From NCBI RefSeq assembly GCF_000169455.1, contig NZ_AAYC01000010.1:124001-188000 (forward strand): a stretch of DNA of 64,000 nt. The letters run 5' to 3'. How positions within the stretch are numbered: the stretch's first letter is position 1; every line of letters begins with the position of its first letter. Positions 8,456-16,708 of this stretch are shown here, in pieces. The notes beneath the pieces are model-generated. The model did not search any database and was not told the DNA's origin. It saw only the letters and a list, made by a program, of their open reading frames with translations. Source of the stretch: Roseobacter sp. SK209-2-6 (GTDB lineage: Bacteria; Pseudomonadota; Alphaproteobacteria; Rhodobacterales; Rhodobacteraceae). The position numbers were made by a program, and so were the translations under genes.

Positions 8456-9204
8456 TCCGCATCCGCAATGTCAGCCACCAGATTGCCGGGCAGACCATCT
8501 TGCAAGGTGTAGACCTTGATATCCAGCAGGGCGGGCTGACGGCGCTTGTCGGGCCCAATGGCGCCGGGAAATCAACGCTTTTGTCGCTGGTTGCACGCCT
8601 GCAGACCCTGCAATCTGGACAGATCGAAATCAATGGGCAGGATTTACAGCAGATCAGCCATGGCGATCTGGCGCAGATGCTGGCCATCCTACCTCAGGTT
8701 CTGACCAGCACTCACCGTATCAGTGTCCAAGATCTGGTTGGTTTTGGCCGCTATCCCTATAGCCTGGGACGGTTGGGGCCTAAGGACCGTGAGATTATTG
8801 CAGAGGTTCTGCAAAGCTTTGAGCTGCAAGAGATCAAACACCGGTTTCTGGATACCCTGTCGGGCGGTCAGCGCCAGCGCGCCTATACTGCCATGGCCTG
8901 GGCGCAGGACACCGAGTACCTGCTGCTGGATGAGCCATTGAACAATCTGGACATCGCCGCCTCGCGCAGTCTGATGTCGCGGCTTAAAAGCCTGGCAGCC
9001 CAGCAGGGGCGCACAATTGTCATTGTCCTGCATGACATCAACTACGCGGCGGGCTATGCGGATCATATCGTCGCCATGAAGGCCGGGTGTGTTGTCACGG
9101 CCGGTCCGCCTCAGGAGGTCGTCAGCGAAGCCTTTTTGCGCTCGGTTTTTGACACCGATGCCAGGGTGATTGTGGCCAATGATAGGCCACTGGTGATCGT
9201 TTAA
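8452..9204 (+). CDS. Iron-siderophore ABC transporter ATP-binding protein
   Basis: Cytoplasmic ATPase that drives the importer encoded by the preceding three genes. The ATG at 8452 overlaps the upstream stop; longer in-frame versions run into the permease gene. Walker A is GPNGAGKST at residues 34-42, the ABC signature is LSGGQRQR at 136-143, Walker B is LLLDEP at 157-162, and the switch histidine is in VLHDIN. Length (250 residues) is normal for FepC/FecE-type ATPases. It ends the operon, about 150 bases before the second TonB receptor. Confidence 0.92.
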   Translation: MIRIRNVSHQIAGQTILQGVDLDIQQGGLTALVGPNGAGKSTLLSLVARLQTLQSGQIEINGQDLQQISHGDLAQMLAILPQVLTSTHRISVQDLVGFGRYPYSLGRLGPKDREIIAEVLQSFELQEIKHRFLDTLSGGQRQRAYTAMAWAQDTEYLLLDEPLNNLDIAASRSLMSRLKSLAAQQGRTIVIVLHDINYAAGYADHIVAMKAGCVVTAGPPQEVVSEAFLRSVFDTDARVIVANDRPLVIV

Positions 9205-9359
9205 CGCGCGATGCTGCGACAACAGGCCTCTGTTTGAAAAGAATTTTTTGACACGCCTTGAAGACTCAGAACCCAGCCCTTAACAGCTTGTGCCAGCCAA
9301 CCCCTGCTTCGAATGCATGCCGGGACCAAGCCATTGACCCCATCCTTTAGGAGGCGAAA

Positions 9360-11318
9360 ATGGCCACTAAAAAACTCTCTCTTTGTCTGTTGATGAGTAC
9401 AGCACTGGTGCCGGGAATGGTCACGGCTGAAGAGATTCAGCTGGACCCCATCAATGTCAGCGGCGAAGTCGAGGACCAGCACGGCACAGTATCGCTGTCT
9501 GGCGAAACACTTGAGGATCTCGCCCCTCGCGAGATGTCAGATCTGTTTGCCGGTGAAGCTTCGGTGATGAGCTCGGTCATCCCCACCGGAAACAAGACCT
9601 TTGTCAACGGGCTGTCCAGCTCGATGATGAATGTCACCGTTGATGGTACACTGCAAGGCGATGGCGTCTTCCACCATGCGACCACCGGTATGTATGACCC
9701 GGCCCTGTTCAAAGCTGCTACTATCAAACCCGGAGTTGTTGCCGCCGATGATGGACCTCGGGCCAATGCGGGCTCGATCTCTTACGAGACCAAGGACGCG
9801 GCGGACCTGCTGCAGGAGGGCGACAATTTTGGCGGGGTGGCCAGCCTGTCCTTTGACAGCAACAGTTCCACCTTCCGCCGCGACCTGACTCTGTTTGGTC
9901 GCCAGGGCGCCTTTGAGTATATTCTTTATGGATCCAAGGCGACAGGCGATGACTATGAGGACGGAGCGGGCACGACTTATCGTGGGTCCGCCGCAGATCT
10001 AGCCTCTTTCTTGGGGAAGATCGCTTACCAGTGGGATAATGGTTACCGGCTGGAGTTCGCTGGCTCCGGAACTCAGGATACTGGCTGGCGGCAGGCGCGA
10101 CCCAATTTTGGCGATCTGACCGGGGTGGTGTTCCCGCTGTTTGATACCGAAGTCGAACAAAGCAACTACAGCCTGACGCTCAAAAATGAAAACGCCACCG
10201 GTGGGTTCTCCCCTGAATTTCACCTCGGCTTTTCCTCCAGCTTCCTCGATCAGGGTGACCCGGTCGACCCGAGCTACACACGACCCTTGTGGGGTGGTGA
10301 GGTTGAGACCTGGAATGGTAAGATCCAGAATGAATTCCTGTTTGGCAATCACAGCCTAACCGCTGGGATCGACTTTTTTGAACAGACAGGCACTGGTGGG
10401 GCGGTTCAGGGCACTTTCACCGACCCGGCAACGATTGGGGGCTCCTTTGGTCCCTATACCGAGAAAACCAGCAATATCGGCATCTTTGCCCAGATGCGGT
10501 CAGATCTTTCCGATGCCTTCTCCCTGTCCTATGGCCTGCGGGCGGATCATCAGGACTTCACCGGTTGGGACGGGACCAAGCTTTCGGACGACGGCTTCTC
10601 CTACAATATCTCAGGAAGCTATGCGCTGAGCGATGCGGTGACGCTTGAGGCCGCCTATTCGCAGGTCTGGGGCGGCTATGAACTGGGCGAAACTGCGATC
10701 ATCAACTACTCCTACCCCTGGGTGAACTACGCGGGCATGCAGGCGCAAGAGACCGAAAATATTCGTATTGGCCTGCAGGTGAATACTGGAAACTGGGATG
10801 CGAGCTTTGCCCTGTTCCGCACCGATGCCGAGAATATTCGCACCCGCAACAGCGCAGATCAGGCGACCTCGAGCAATATCGTCACCGAAGGTATCGACGC
10901 CTCGCTGGGCTATAATTTTGCATCCGGTTATCTGCGCGGCACCTATACCTATGCCGACGTGACCGAAGACGGCCAGATCTCCAACACCACCAATTATTAT
11001 GCAGCCCAGCCCATGGGGCATATCCTTGCCATCCAGGGGGCCTTTGATGTGGCAACCGATTGGAGAGTTGGCGGCACTGCCGAGGCGGCCCTGTCGCTGG
11101 ATCTCGCCAATGCCACACTGCCGGGATATGAGGTGGTCAATCTGTTTGCCGAGTATAAACCCGCCCGTGTTCAGGGGCTTACGGTGCGTGCCGAGATCAA
11201 CAATCTGTTCGACAGCTACTACATCTCGCGGGCCACACAGGGCAGCGACAATGGTCGGGTGCTGGCCTATGGCGAACCAGGGCGCTCGCTTGCGGTCACG
11301 GCCCGGCTGGCTTTCTAG
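9360..11318 (+). CDS. TonB-dependent outer-membrane receptor (second paralogue)
   Basis: A 652-residue outer-membrane receptor. The ATG at 9360 has a strong AGGAGG ribosome site. Residues 1-24 are a signal peptide, followed by IQLDPINVSGE, a TonB-box-like beginning of the plug. The plug (to about residue 150) shares FVNG, VDG, GVFHH, PGVVAADDGPRA and AADLL blocks with the receptor at 2638-4608. The barrel ends in RLAF with the C-terminal Phe. Position right after the FatBDC-like importer suggests this receptor feeds that importer. The similarity of the two receptors on either side of the importer suggests a duplication with possible split in ligand range. Confidence 0.88.
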   Translation: MATKKLSLCLLMSTALVPGMVTAEEIQLDPINVSGEVEDQHGTVSLSGETLEDLAPREMSDLFAGEASVMSSVIPTGNKTFVNGLSSSMMNVTVDGTLQGDGVFHHATTGMYDPALFKAATIKPGVVAADDGPRANAGSISYETKDAADLLQEGDNFGGVASLSFDSNSSTFRRDLTLFGRQGAFEYILYGSKATGDDYEDGAGTTYRGSAADLASFLGKIAYQWDNGYRLEFAGSGTQDTGWRQARPNFGDLTGVVFPLFDTEVEQSNYSLTLKNENATGGFSPEFHLGFSSSFLDQGDPVDPSYTRPLWGGEVETWNGKIQNEFLFGNHSLTAGIDFFEQTGTGGAVQGTFTDPATIGGSFGPYTEKTSNIGIFAQMRSDLSDAFSLSYGLRADHQDFTGWDGTKLSDDGFSYNISGSYALSDAVTLEAAYSQVWGGYELGETAIINYSYPWVNYAGMQAQETENIRIGLQVNTGNWDASFALFRTDAENIRTRNSADQATSSNIVTEGIDASLGYNFASGYLRGTYTYADVTEDGQISNTTNYYAAQPMGHILAIQGAFDVATDWRVGGTAEAALSLDLANATLPGYEVVNLFAEYKPARVQGLTVRAEINNLFDSYYISRATQGSDNGRVLAYGEPGRSLAVTARLAF

Positions 11319-11343
11319 GGTACAGGCTTGACATGAAAATCGA

Positions 11344-11372
11344 CGGCCCCGGGTGTTCCGGGGCCGCATTTC
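11344..11372 (+). terminator. Rho-independent terminator after second receptor
   Basis: CGGCCCCGG and CCGGGGCCG form a nine-pair GC stem with a five-base loop about 25 bases after the receptor stop codon, followed by CATTTCCTTT. This separates the receptor from the esterase gene. Confidence 0.65.
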
Positions 11373-11431
11373 CTTTGGTCATTTTTGCTTAGCTGGCCTT
11401 CTGGGTCCCTTTTCAGAGGTTCCGTACCGCG

Positions 11432-12652
11432 ATGGAAAACGTGCGTCCTGCCTGGATCTGGCCCGAGGCTGAGCCTCTCCCAAGTCCTTGGCTCAGAGGC
11501 CATGTCTCACAGAAGAAGTATCGGCAGGGCGGGGTGTTATTCTGGCAGGCCATATCGCAGCTGTCCTGTCCGGTTGTGGAAGACATAGAGCCGGATCCGC
11601 AGGGGCGGCTTTGTCTGACTTTTCTGTGGCAGGGTGGTGACCAAAGCCACCCCTGGCTGATCGGCGGGCCAAGCGTTGATCACCTGCCGCTTTGGCAGAT
11701 CAAAGGCAGCGACATTTGGTTTCGCACGATCTGGGTGCCCCAGGATCTGGTACTGGCCTATCGTTTTGCGCAGATCCCGCCGTCTCAGACCAAAACGCAG
11801 GATGCGTTTCGCGCCGCTGTTCGGCAAAGCGTGAAGCCCGACTCCTTGAACCCGGATACCCTGTCCGGCGCTTGGCAAGGACATCAGGAGGCCTTCAGCA
11901 CCATCGACTTACCGCGCGAGCGGAGCGTGCCCCCCACGAGGCAGCCACTGCTGAACGATCCGGGGCATAGCCATCACTTCGCCTTTCATAGTCGCCTTTT
12001 GAACGCCCCCCGTGACATCTACATCCAGACGCCGCCACCTTGTTTGGCACAGGCTGAGCCGCAGCGGTTGTTGTTCCTGCTGGATGGGGAGAGATGCAAA
12101 CAGGTCTTGCAGCTGCCAGAAGTACTGGCCTCTGCACAGATTTCTGGGCAGATCCCTGCCACAACCGTGGTCTATGTTGGAGCAGGCCAGGGAGCAAGCC
12201 GGGCGCAGGAGTTGGGGTGCAATCCTGCCTTTGCCCGCGCGCTTTCCTGTGAACTGCTGCCGCAGGTCGAGCAAGTTCTGGGCCGCAGCTTTGCACCTGC
12301 GCAAACGCAGATCGCAGGGGCCAGTCTGGGCGGTCTAGCGGCACTGCATACGGCATTGCTTTTTCCAGAGAAGTTTCAGCAGGTGATCGCGCTGTCGGGG
12401 TCTTTCTGGTGGTCGGGCTTTGCAGAGTTGAGGTCTGCAACCGATCTGCGGCAGCTGCGTGCCCGGTTTTCTGTTGGCTGTTATGAAAGGGGCGGTCTGT
12501 TTGAGCGCCCCGACTTGGTTGCGGCGTCCCAGCGGGTTGCAAAAAACCTGCAAACAAGGGGCGCGGAGGCTGCGGTTTCGATCCGCAGTGGCGGTCATGA
12601 TCCGGCGCTGTGGCGGCAGTCCCTATTGCAGGATCTTGTGAGCCTATCGTGA
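11432..12652 (+). CDS. fes: Enterochelin esterase-like siderophore hydrolase
   Basis: Cytoplasmic alpha/beta-hydrolase of the Fes family, which opens the ester backbone of imported ferric catecholate siderophores so that iron can be released. The N-terminal third matches the DUF3327 (enterochelin esterase N-terminal) region, with WLIGGPSVDHLPLWQIKGSDIWFRTIWVP segments. The C-terminal esterase domain has the nucleophile elbow GASLGG with Ser at about residue 298 and the catalytic histidine in GGHD at about 389. Length (406) fits the family, and no signal peptide is present. It sits between two siderophore receptor genes, which implies that at least one siderophore used here is an ester-linked catecholate. 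Whether the substrate is enterobactin itself is not shown. Confidence 0.8.
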   Translation: MENVRPAWIWPEAEPLPSPWLRGHVSQKKYRQGGVLFWQAISQLSCPVVEDIEPDPQGRLCLTFLWQGGDQSHPWLIGGPSVDHLPLWQIKGSDIWFRTIWVPQDLVLAYRFAQIPPSQTKTQDAFRAAVRQSVKPDSLNPDTLSGAWQGHQEAFSTIDLPRERSVPPTRQPLLNDPGHSHHFAFHSRLLNAPRDIYIQTPPPCLAQAEPQRLLFLLDGERCKQVLQLPEVLASAQISGQIPATTVVYVGAGQGASRAQELGCNPAFARALSCELLPQVEQVLGRSFAPAQTQIAGASLGGLAALHTALLFPEKFQQVIALSGSFWWSGFAELRSATDLRQLRARFSVGCYERGGLFERPDLVAASQRVAKNLQTRGAEAAVSIRSGGHDPALWRQSLLQDLVSLS

Positions 12653-12858
12653 TTAATCCCTAGGAGAGTTTCAGGGGCAATCTCAGGAAATCTCGCCGTC
12701 GCAGTTGCCGGTAAGTCGTGATTAAATATGACAAATCAGCAACAGAACGGCGCACCGCCCTCGTCACTCTTGACCTTCCTCACCGGAGTTCATAGCGCAG
12801 CAATACCCAGCTCTCCGTCAGGCAAAAACAATAACCGCAGCATAGGCGGAGATGGGAT

Positions 12859-14958
12859 ATGCTTTTACACCGAACGACCGTTTCGATTTGGGCTTTGATG
12901 GCGGCAACGCCTCTTATGGCCCAGGTTGTTGACCTTCAAGAAATCAATGTCTCGGGCGAGACCGAAGAAGCCTATTTTGGCAAGAGCGTCGAGCTCGATA
13001 CCGGAACAGTGTCGAAGACTGGCGACAGCATTCTGGAAACGCCTCGCTCCGTCAGCGTGATCACCGCACAGCAGATGGCCGAGCGCGGAGCGCAAAGTGT
13101 CGACCAGGTTTTGCAGTACTCAGCAGGAATTGTTGGCGGCCAGTGGGGCCAGGATGCCCGCTCGGATTGGTCCCTGATCCGTGGCTTTTCCCCCTCGACG
13201 CTGCACGACGGGCTGCCCTCGCGCTATGGGTTTTACAACGATACCCGACCCGAGACCTTTATGCTGAACAGTGTTGAGGTTCTGAAAGGTCCGGCCTCTG
13301 GACTTTATGGCAGCGGCTCTGTTGGCGGGGTGGTCAATACCACCTCAAAAACTGCTGCCCAGGATGCAGATAACATGGTGCAGGTTCAGGCGGGCTCCAA
13401 TGATCGCATGCAAATCGCCGGAGATGTCAGCGGCGATCTGAACGAGGCTGGCACGTTGCGCTATCGCTTTGTCGGATTGCTGCGGGAGTCTGAGGATTCC
13501 GTTGATTTTTCCCAGGATGATGCCATTGCTTTGGCGCCTTCGATCACCTGGAAGCCCAGTGAAGATACCGAACTGACAGTGCTGGCCAACTATCAGAAGA
13601 ACGATGGCAGCCCGCTGATCCAGTTTGCCTCGATCTATGGGACGTTGCTACCGGCAACCGGCTTTGGCAACGGGACATATCTGGACAGTGATACCTTTAT
13701 CGGCGAGCCGGGCTTTGACAGCTATAACACCGAGCAGCGCGCGATCACTGCAATGTTCAAGCACCGCTTCAATGCGACCTGGAGCATGAATGCCAGTGCG
13801 CGTTACCTGGAAGGTGAGTCCCTGTACCAGCACGCCTGGTGGGCTTTTGATAACTTTGGGACCGGGCGCTACAATCCGGATGGCACCATCAACCGGACGT
13901 TTTACCGGGCTGAAAATGAGCTGAAGACCTGGGGCCTGGACAGCTACGCCACAGCTGAATACGGCCTGGGTGGCGTTGAGATGCGGACCATTCTTGGGGC
14001 CAGCTATACTCAGGGTTACTATGATAGTGATACGGGCTATGGGGCCCAGGTTGCGCCGATTGATCCGTTCAACCCAACCTATGGCGGGTTCAACCCGATC
14101 ACGGTGACGGATACGCCAGGCAATACCATCACTGAATGGGGCCTCTACGTGCAGCAGCGCGCAGTATTCCAGGATCGGCTCTTTGTGGATCTAGGCCTGC
14201 GCTACGGCGATATCGAGACCGGCACCAGCAATGGTAGCTTTGGCGCCACAACTGTGGCCGCACAGGACAGCGCCTGGACCGGAAATGCGGCGGTTCTCTA
14301 TCGCTTTGACAGTGGTTTGGCGCCTTACCTCAGCTATGCCCAGAGTTTCCGGCAGGATGCCATTGGCGCCGATGTCAATGGAAACCCCTTCGAGCCAACC
14401 GAGGGTGAGCAGTTCGAACTGGGTCTGAAGTACCAGCCAACAGGGACGGATACCTTGTTTACGGTTGCGGCCTTTGACCTGACAAAATCCAACCTGACGG
14501 TTGCAGATGCCGCCAACCCTGGTTTCCAGGTGCAAACCGGAGAGGCACGTGCAAAGGGCTTTGAACTTGAGGCCTTCCACCGCTTTGGCGATATCTCGGT
14601 CAATTTTGCCTATACCTATCTCGACACCGAGGATGCCGAAGGGGATTACATCGCCCAGGTACCAAAAAATGCGGCCTCGCTTTGGGTGAACTATGAACCG
14701 CTTGATGGGGCCATGTCTGGTTGGAAGCTGGGCGCTGGCATGCGTTACAACGGCGAAGCCTGGGGCGGTGCCAGCACCTATTTGACGCCGTCTTACACGC
14801 TATATGATGCGGCGGTGTCCTATGGCCGGGACAATTGGCTGGTGGCGCTGAATGTACGTAACCTCACAGACGAGCGCTACATCAGCACCTGCCAGTCCGG
14901 TGCCTGCTACTTTGGCGAAGGCAGAAATGTTGCCCTGACCCTGACCTCCAAATTCTAA
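12859..14958 (+). CDS. TonB-dependent siderophore receptor (FhuA/FpvA type)
   Basis: A 699-residue outer-membrane receptor of the TIGR01783 siderophore-receptor type and not a close paralogue of the other two. Residues 1-22 form a signal peptide, followed by LQEINVSGE. The plug carries the classic blocks ETPRSVSVITAQQMAERGAQSVDQVLQYSAG, LIRGF and VEVLKGPASGLYGSGSVGGVVN at roughly residues 55-165. The barrel ends NVALTLTSKF with terminal Phe. This class usually imports hydroxamate, catecholate or mixed siderophores. It lies between the esterase and the convergent tonB operon. Confidence 0.9.
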   Translation: MLLHRTTVSIWALMAATPLMAQVVDLQEINVSGETEEAYFGKSVELDTGTVSKTGDSILETPRSVSVITAQQMAERGAQSVDQVLQYSAGIVGGQWGQDARSDWSLIRGFSPSTLHDGLPSRYGFYNDTRPETFMLNSVEVLKGPASGLYGSGSVGGVVNTTSKTAAQDADNMVQVQAGSNDRMQIAGDVSGDLNEAGTLRYRFVGLLRESEDSVDFSQDDAIALAPSITWKPSEDTELTVLANYQKNDGSPLIQFASIYGTLLPATGFGNGTYLDSDTFIGEPGFDSYNTEQRAITAMFKHRFNATWSMNASARYLEGESLYQHAWWAFDNFGTGRYNPDGTINRTFYRAENELKTWGLDSYATAEYGLGGVEMRTILGASYTQGYYDSDTGYGAQVAPIDPFNPTYGGFNPITVTDTPGNTITEWGLYVQQRAVFQDRLFVDLGLRYGDIETGTSNGSFGATTVAAQDSAWTGNAAVLYRFDSGLAPYLSYAQSFRQDAIGADVNGNPFEPTEGEQFELGLKYQPTGTDTLFTVAAFDLTKSNLTVADAANPGFQVQTGEARAKGFELEAFHRFGDISVNFAYTYLDTEDAEGDYIAQVPKNAASLWVNYEPLDGAMSGWKLGAGMRYNGEAWGGASTYLTPSYTLYDAAVSYGRDNWLVALNVRNLTDERYISTCQSGACYFGEGRNVALTLTSKF

Positions 14959-14964
14959 AACCAT

Positions 14965-15003
14965 CCCAGGTGCAAAGAGGCTGAGGGCTGATGTGCACCT
15001 GGG
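14965..15003. terminator. Hairpin between convergent receptor and tonB genes
   Basis: CCCAGGTGCA pairs with TGCACCTGGG across 19 bases just after the receptor stop. A second imperfect GC hairpin at about 15022-15050 is followed by TTTCTTG. Together they separate the convergent receptor and tonB transcripts. Confidence 0.6.
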
Positions 15004-15083
15004 TATTGCAGCAAAAAAGACCTCGCGCCGTGTTTATGGGGCGCGGGGTTTCTTGTGTAGTGATAGAGCCTAGACCAAGTGGA

Positions 15084-15938
15084 TTATTTGGAAAAGTTCA
15101 TCGGTAGATTGAAGGTTAACTGGGCAGCGTCATATCCTTTGGGGGCTTTGGGGAATTTTCCGGCCCGAGCGACGGCCTTTAGCGCGGCCTGATCAAAGGC
15201 GGCAACGCCGGAGGAATTGGCGACCCGGTAGTTGACCAGCGCGCCGCTGGCCGCCACCGTAATGCGCAGGACAACCCGCCCAGATCCGCGTGCCCCCGCG
15301 GGATAGCGTTTGCGCCGCTCAATCCGGGAACGGATTTTTGCCCCCCAGATTGACTGTAGCTTTGCCCTTTGCCCAGCCGAGATCGTCGCCGTACTGGCGC
15401 CGCCCGCGGCCCCCGCCTGAGCCCCGCCGCCAGATCCGGCAGCCCGTTGCGCTGCACGGCCAGCAGAGGTCTGATTTGCGGTCTGCGCCGTTGGCGGCGT
15501 CTCAACTGGTTTGGGGGCTGGTTTGGGCCTGGGTTTTGGTTCCGGCTTTGGTTCAGGTTCAGGTTCAGGTTCAGGTGGCGGCGGGGGGGGCGGCGTTGAC
15601 TGATCAATCTCCACCACATCCGCCTCCTCCGGCTCCTTTAGGGCCACAAGCACAGCGGCACGCGGCGCATCGGCCAGTTCAAACTCTGGCATCTGCGGCG
15701 CCTCCGTTGGTGCCAGGGGCTGTTCCAGCTCCGGGTTTACCATCTGTGGACGTGGCGGCGGGCGGTCCCAGGTCTCGACCATTTCCGCAACCGTGGCGCT
15801 GGCGGCTTCTATCGAAACCATGGCCTCCCCCCCGGCACCGCTGGACTGCACGCCAGATTCCGGGGCCGAGGCAAAAAGGCTAACGTGAATAAGCGCGGCC
15901 AGGCCAGCAAACAGGGTGACTTCGGCTGCACGTTTCAT
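15084..15938 (-). CDS. tonB: TonB energy transducer
   Basis: Inner-membrane-anchored periplasm-spanning protein that passes proton-motive energy from ExbBD to the outer-membrane receptors. The 284-residue protein has an N-terminal membrane anchor (about residues 5-24). A long Pro-rich spacer at about 90-150 includes a run of prolines, EPEPEP and KPRPKPAPKP. The C-terminal TonB domain (about 195-284) contains RRKRYPAGARGSGRVVLRITV and LKAVARAGKFPKAPKGY. It is the last gene of a nine-gene minus-strand operon and overlaps the preceding exbD gene by four bases. The EP repeat is encoded by a short perfect tandem repeat that could vary by slippage. Confidence 0.9.
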   Translation of the reverse strand: MKRAAEVTLFAGLAALIHVSLFASAPESGVQSSGAGGEAMVSIEAASATVAEMVETWDRPPPRPQMVNPELEQPLAPTEAPQMPEFELADAPRAAVLVALKEPEEADVVEIDQSTPPPPPPPEPEPEPEPKPEPKPRPKPAPKPVETPPTAQTANQTSAGRAAQRAAGSGGGAQAGAAGGASTATISAGQRAKLQSIWGAKIRSRIERRKRYPAGARGSGRVVLRITVAASGALVNYRVANSSGVAAFDQAALKAVARAGKFPKAPKGYDAAQLTFNLPMNFSK

Positions 15939-16330
15939 TGCGGGGTCACCACCAGTTCGGCGCGGGCAAGCCCTGCGGCAGCAAGCTTTTTCAAAATGCC
16001 AGCCAAAGTAGTTGCTTCCAGTTTGGCATCCGCACGCAGCAGCACCACCGGAGCATCGGCACTTGCGCGCGCCAGCTGCTCCAGCGCGACCTCACCTTCG
16101 ACGCTGTCAAAATGCATCCGCCCCTCGGCATCAATGTAGAGTACCGGCTCAGCTTCGGCCTCCGCCTTAAGATTGGCGCCGGGTGGCGTGACCTCAAAGG
16201 GTTCCGGCTGCGCCAGATGCGAGGTCATCAGAAAGAAGATCAGCAGCAGGAACACCACATTGATCATCGGCACGATGGATTCCGCGCGGGAGCGTTTCAC
16301 TGGAGGGGAAAGGTCCATTGCGTGTCTCAC
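15935..16330 (-). CDS. exbD: ExbD-type biopolymer transport protein (second copy)
   Basis: Small inner-membrane protein with one membrane segment (SIVPMINVVFLLLIFFLMTSHL) and a periplasmic domain. It is part of the proton channel that powers TonB. The conserved membrane Asp of ExbD (usually in the D-V-V-F-L-L motif) is replaced here: the motif reads PMINVVFLL, whereas the neighbouring ExbD reads PMIDVVFLL. The GTG at 16330 overlaps the stop of the upstream exbD (GTGA); an ATG at 16318 is the alternative start. The loss of the key acidic residue suggests that this copy acts as an accessory partner rather than as the proton-carrying subunit. Confidence 0.85.
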   Translation of the reverse strand: MRHAMDLSPPVKRSRAESIVPMINVVFLLLIFFLMTSHLAQPEPFEVTPPGANLKAEAEAEPVLYIDAEGRMHFDSVEGEVALEQLARASADAPVVLLRADAKLEATTLAGILKKLAAAGLARAELVVTPQ

Positions 16331-16704
16331 TCCACCAGCACCACGTTGACCAGACCGGCGTCGCGCAGCAGGGTCGTCACGTCGATGATACGCTGCAAAT
16401 CCGCCCCATCGCGGCCGCGCAGGATGAGGATATCCTGGGGCGAAGACATCAGCCGCGCGAGCGCCTCGGGCAGGTGACTGTCGGCAACAGGAACGCCGTT
16501 CAGATCCAGATTGCCCGCCCCAATCCCCACCAGACGTGGCGGCCCGGTGTATTCACCGCCGCGCCCGGCAAGGGGCAGCTCCAAAACAGCATCGGTGCCA
16601 AAGCGCGAGGCCAGCATAAAGAAGACCAGCAGCAAAAAGACCACGTCGATCATCGGGGTCAGGCTGGGTTTGCGCCTCGGACGCCTGGCTTCGGTGAACT
16701 GCAT
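16327..16704 (-). CDS. exbD: ExbD-type biopolymer transport protein (first copy)
   Basis: A 125-residue ExbD with the membrane segment SLTPMIDVVFLLLVFFMLASRF at about residues 14-35. The Asp in MIDVVF is the residue known in the family to take part in proton flow. The periplasmic part ends in a ExbD/TolR-like fold with ILRGRDGADLQRIIDVTTLLRDAGLVNVVLV. It starts four bases after the exbB stop codon. It forms the TonB-energising complex with ExbB and probably with the second ExbD-like protein. Confidence 0.9.
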   Translation of the reverse strand: MQFTEARRPRRKPSLTPMIDVVFLLLVFFMLASRFGTDAVLELPLAGRGGEYTGPPRLVGIGAGNLDLNGVPVADSHLPEALARLMSSPQDILILRGRDGADLQRIIDVTTLLRDAGLVNVVLVE

Positions 16705-16708
16705 CGTC

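Noticed and set aside
15290-15883. Plus-strand Pro/Arg-rich frame
   Set aside because: It is the antisense of the Pro-rich part of tonB and reflects only its base composition.
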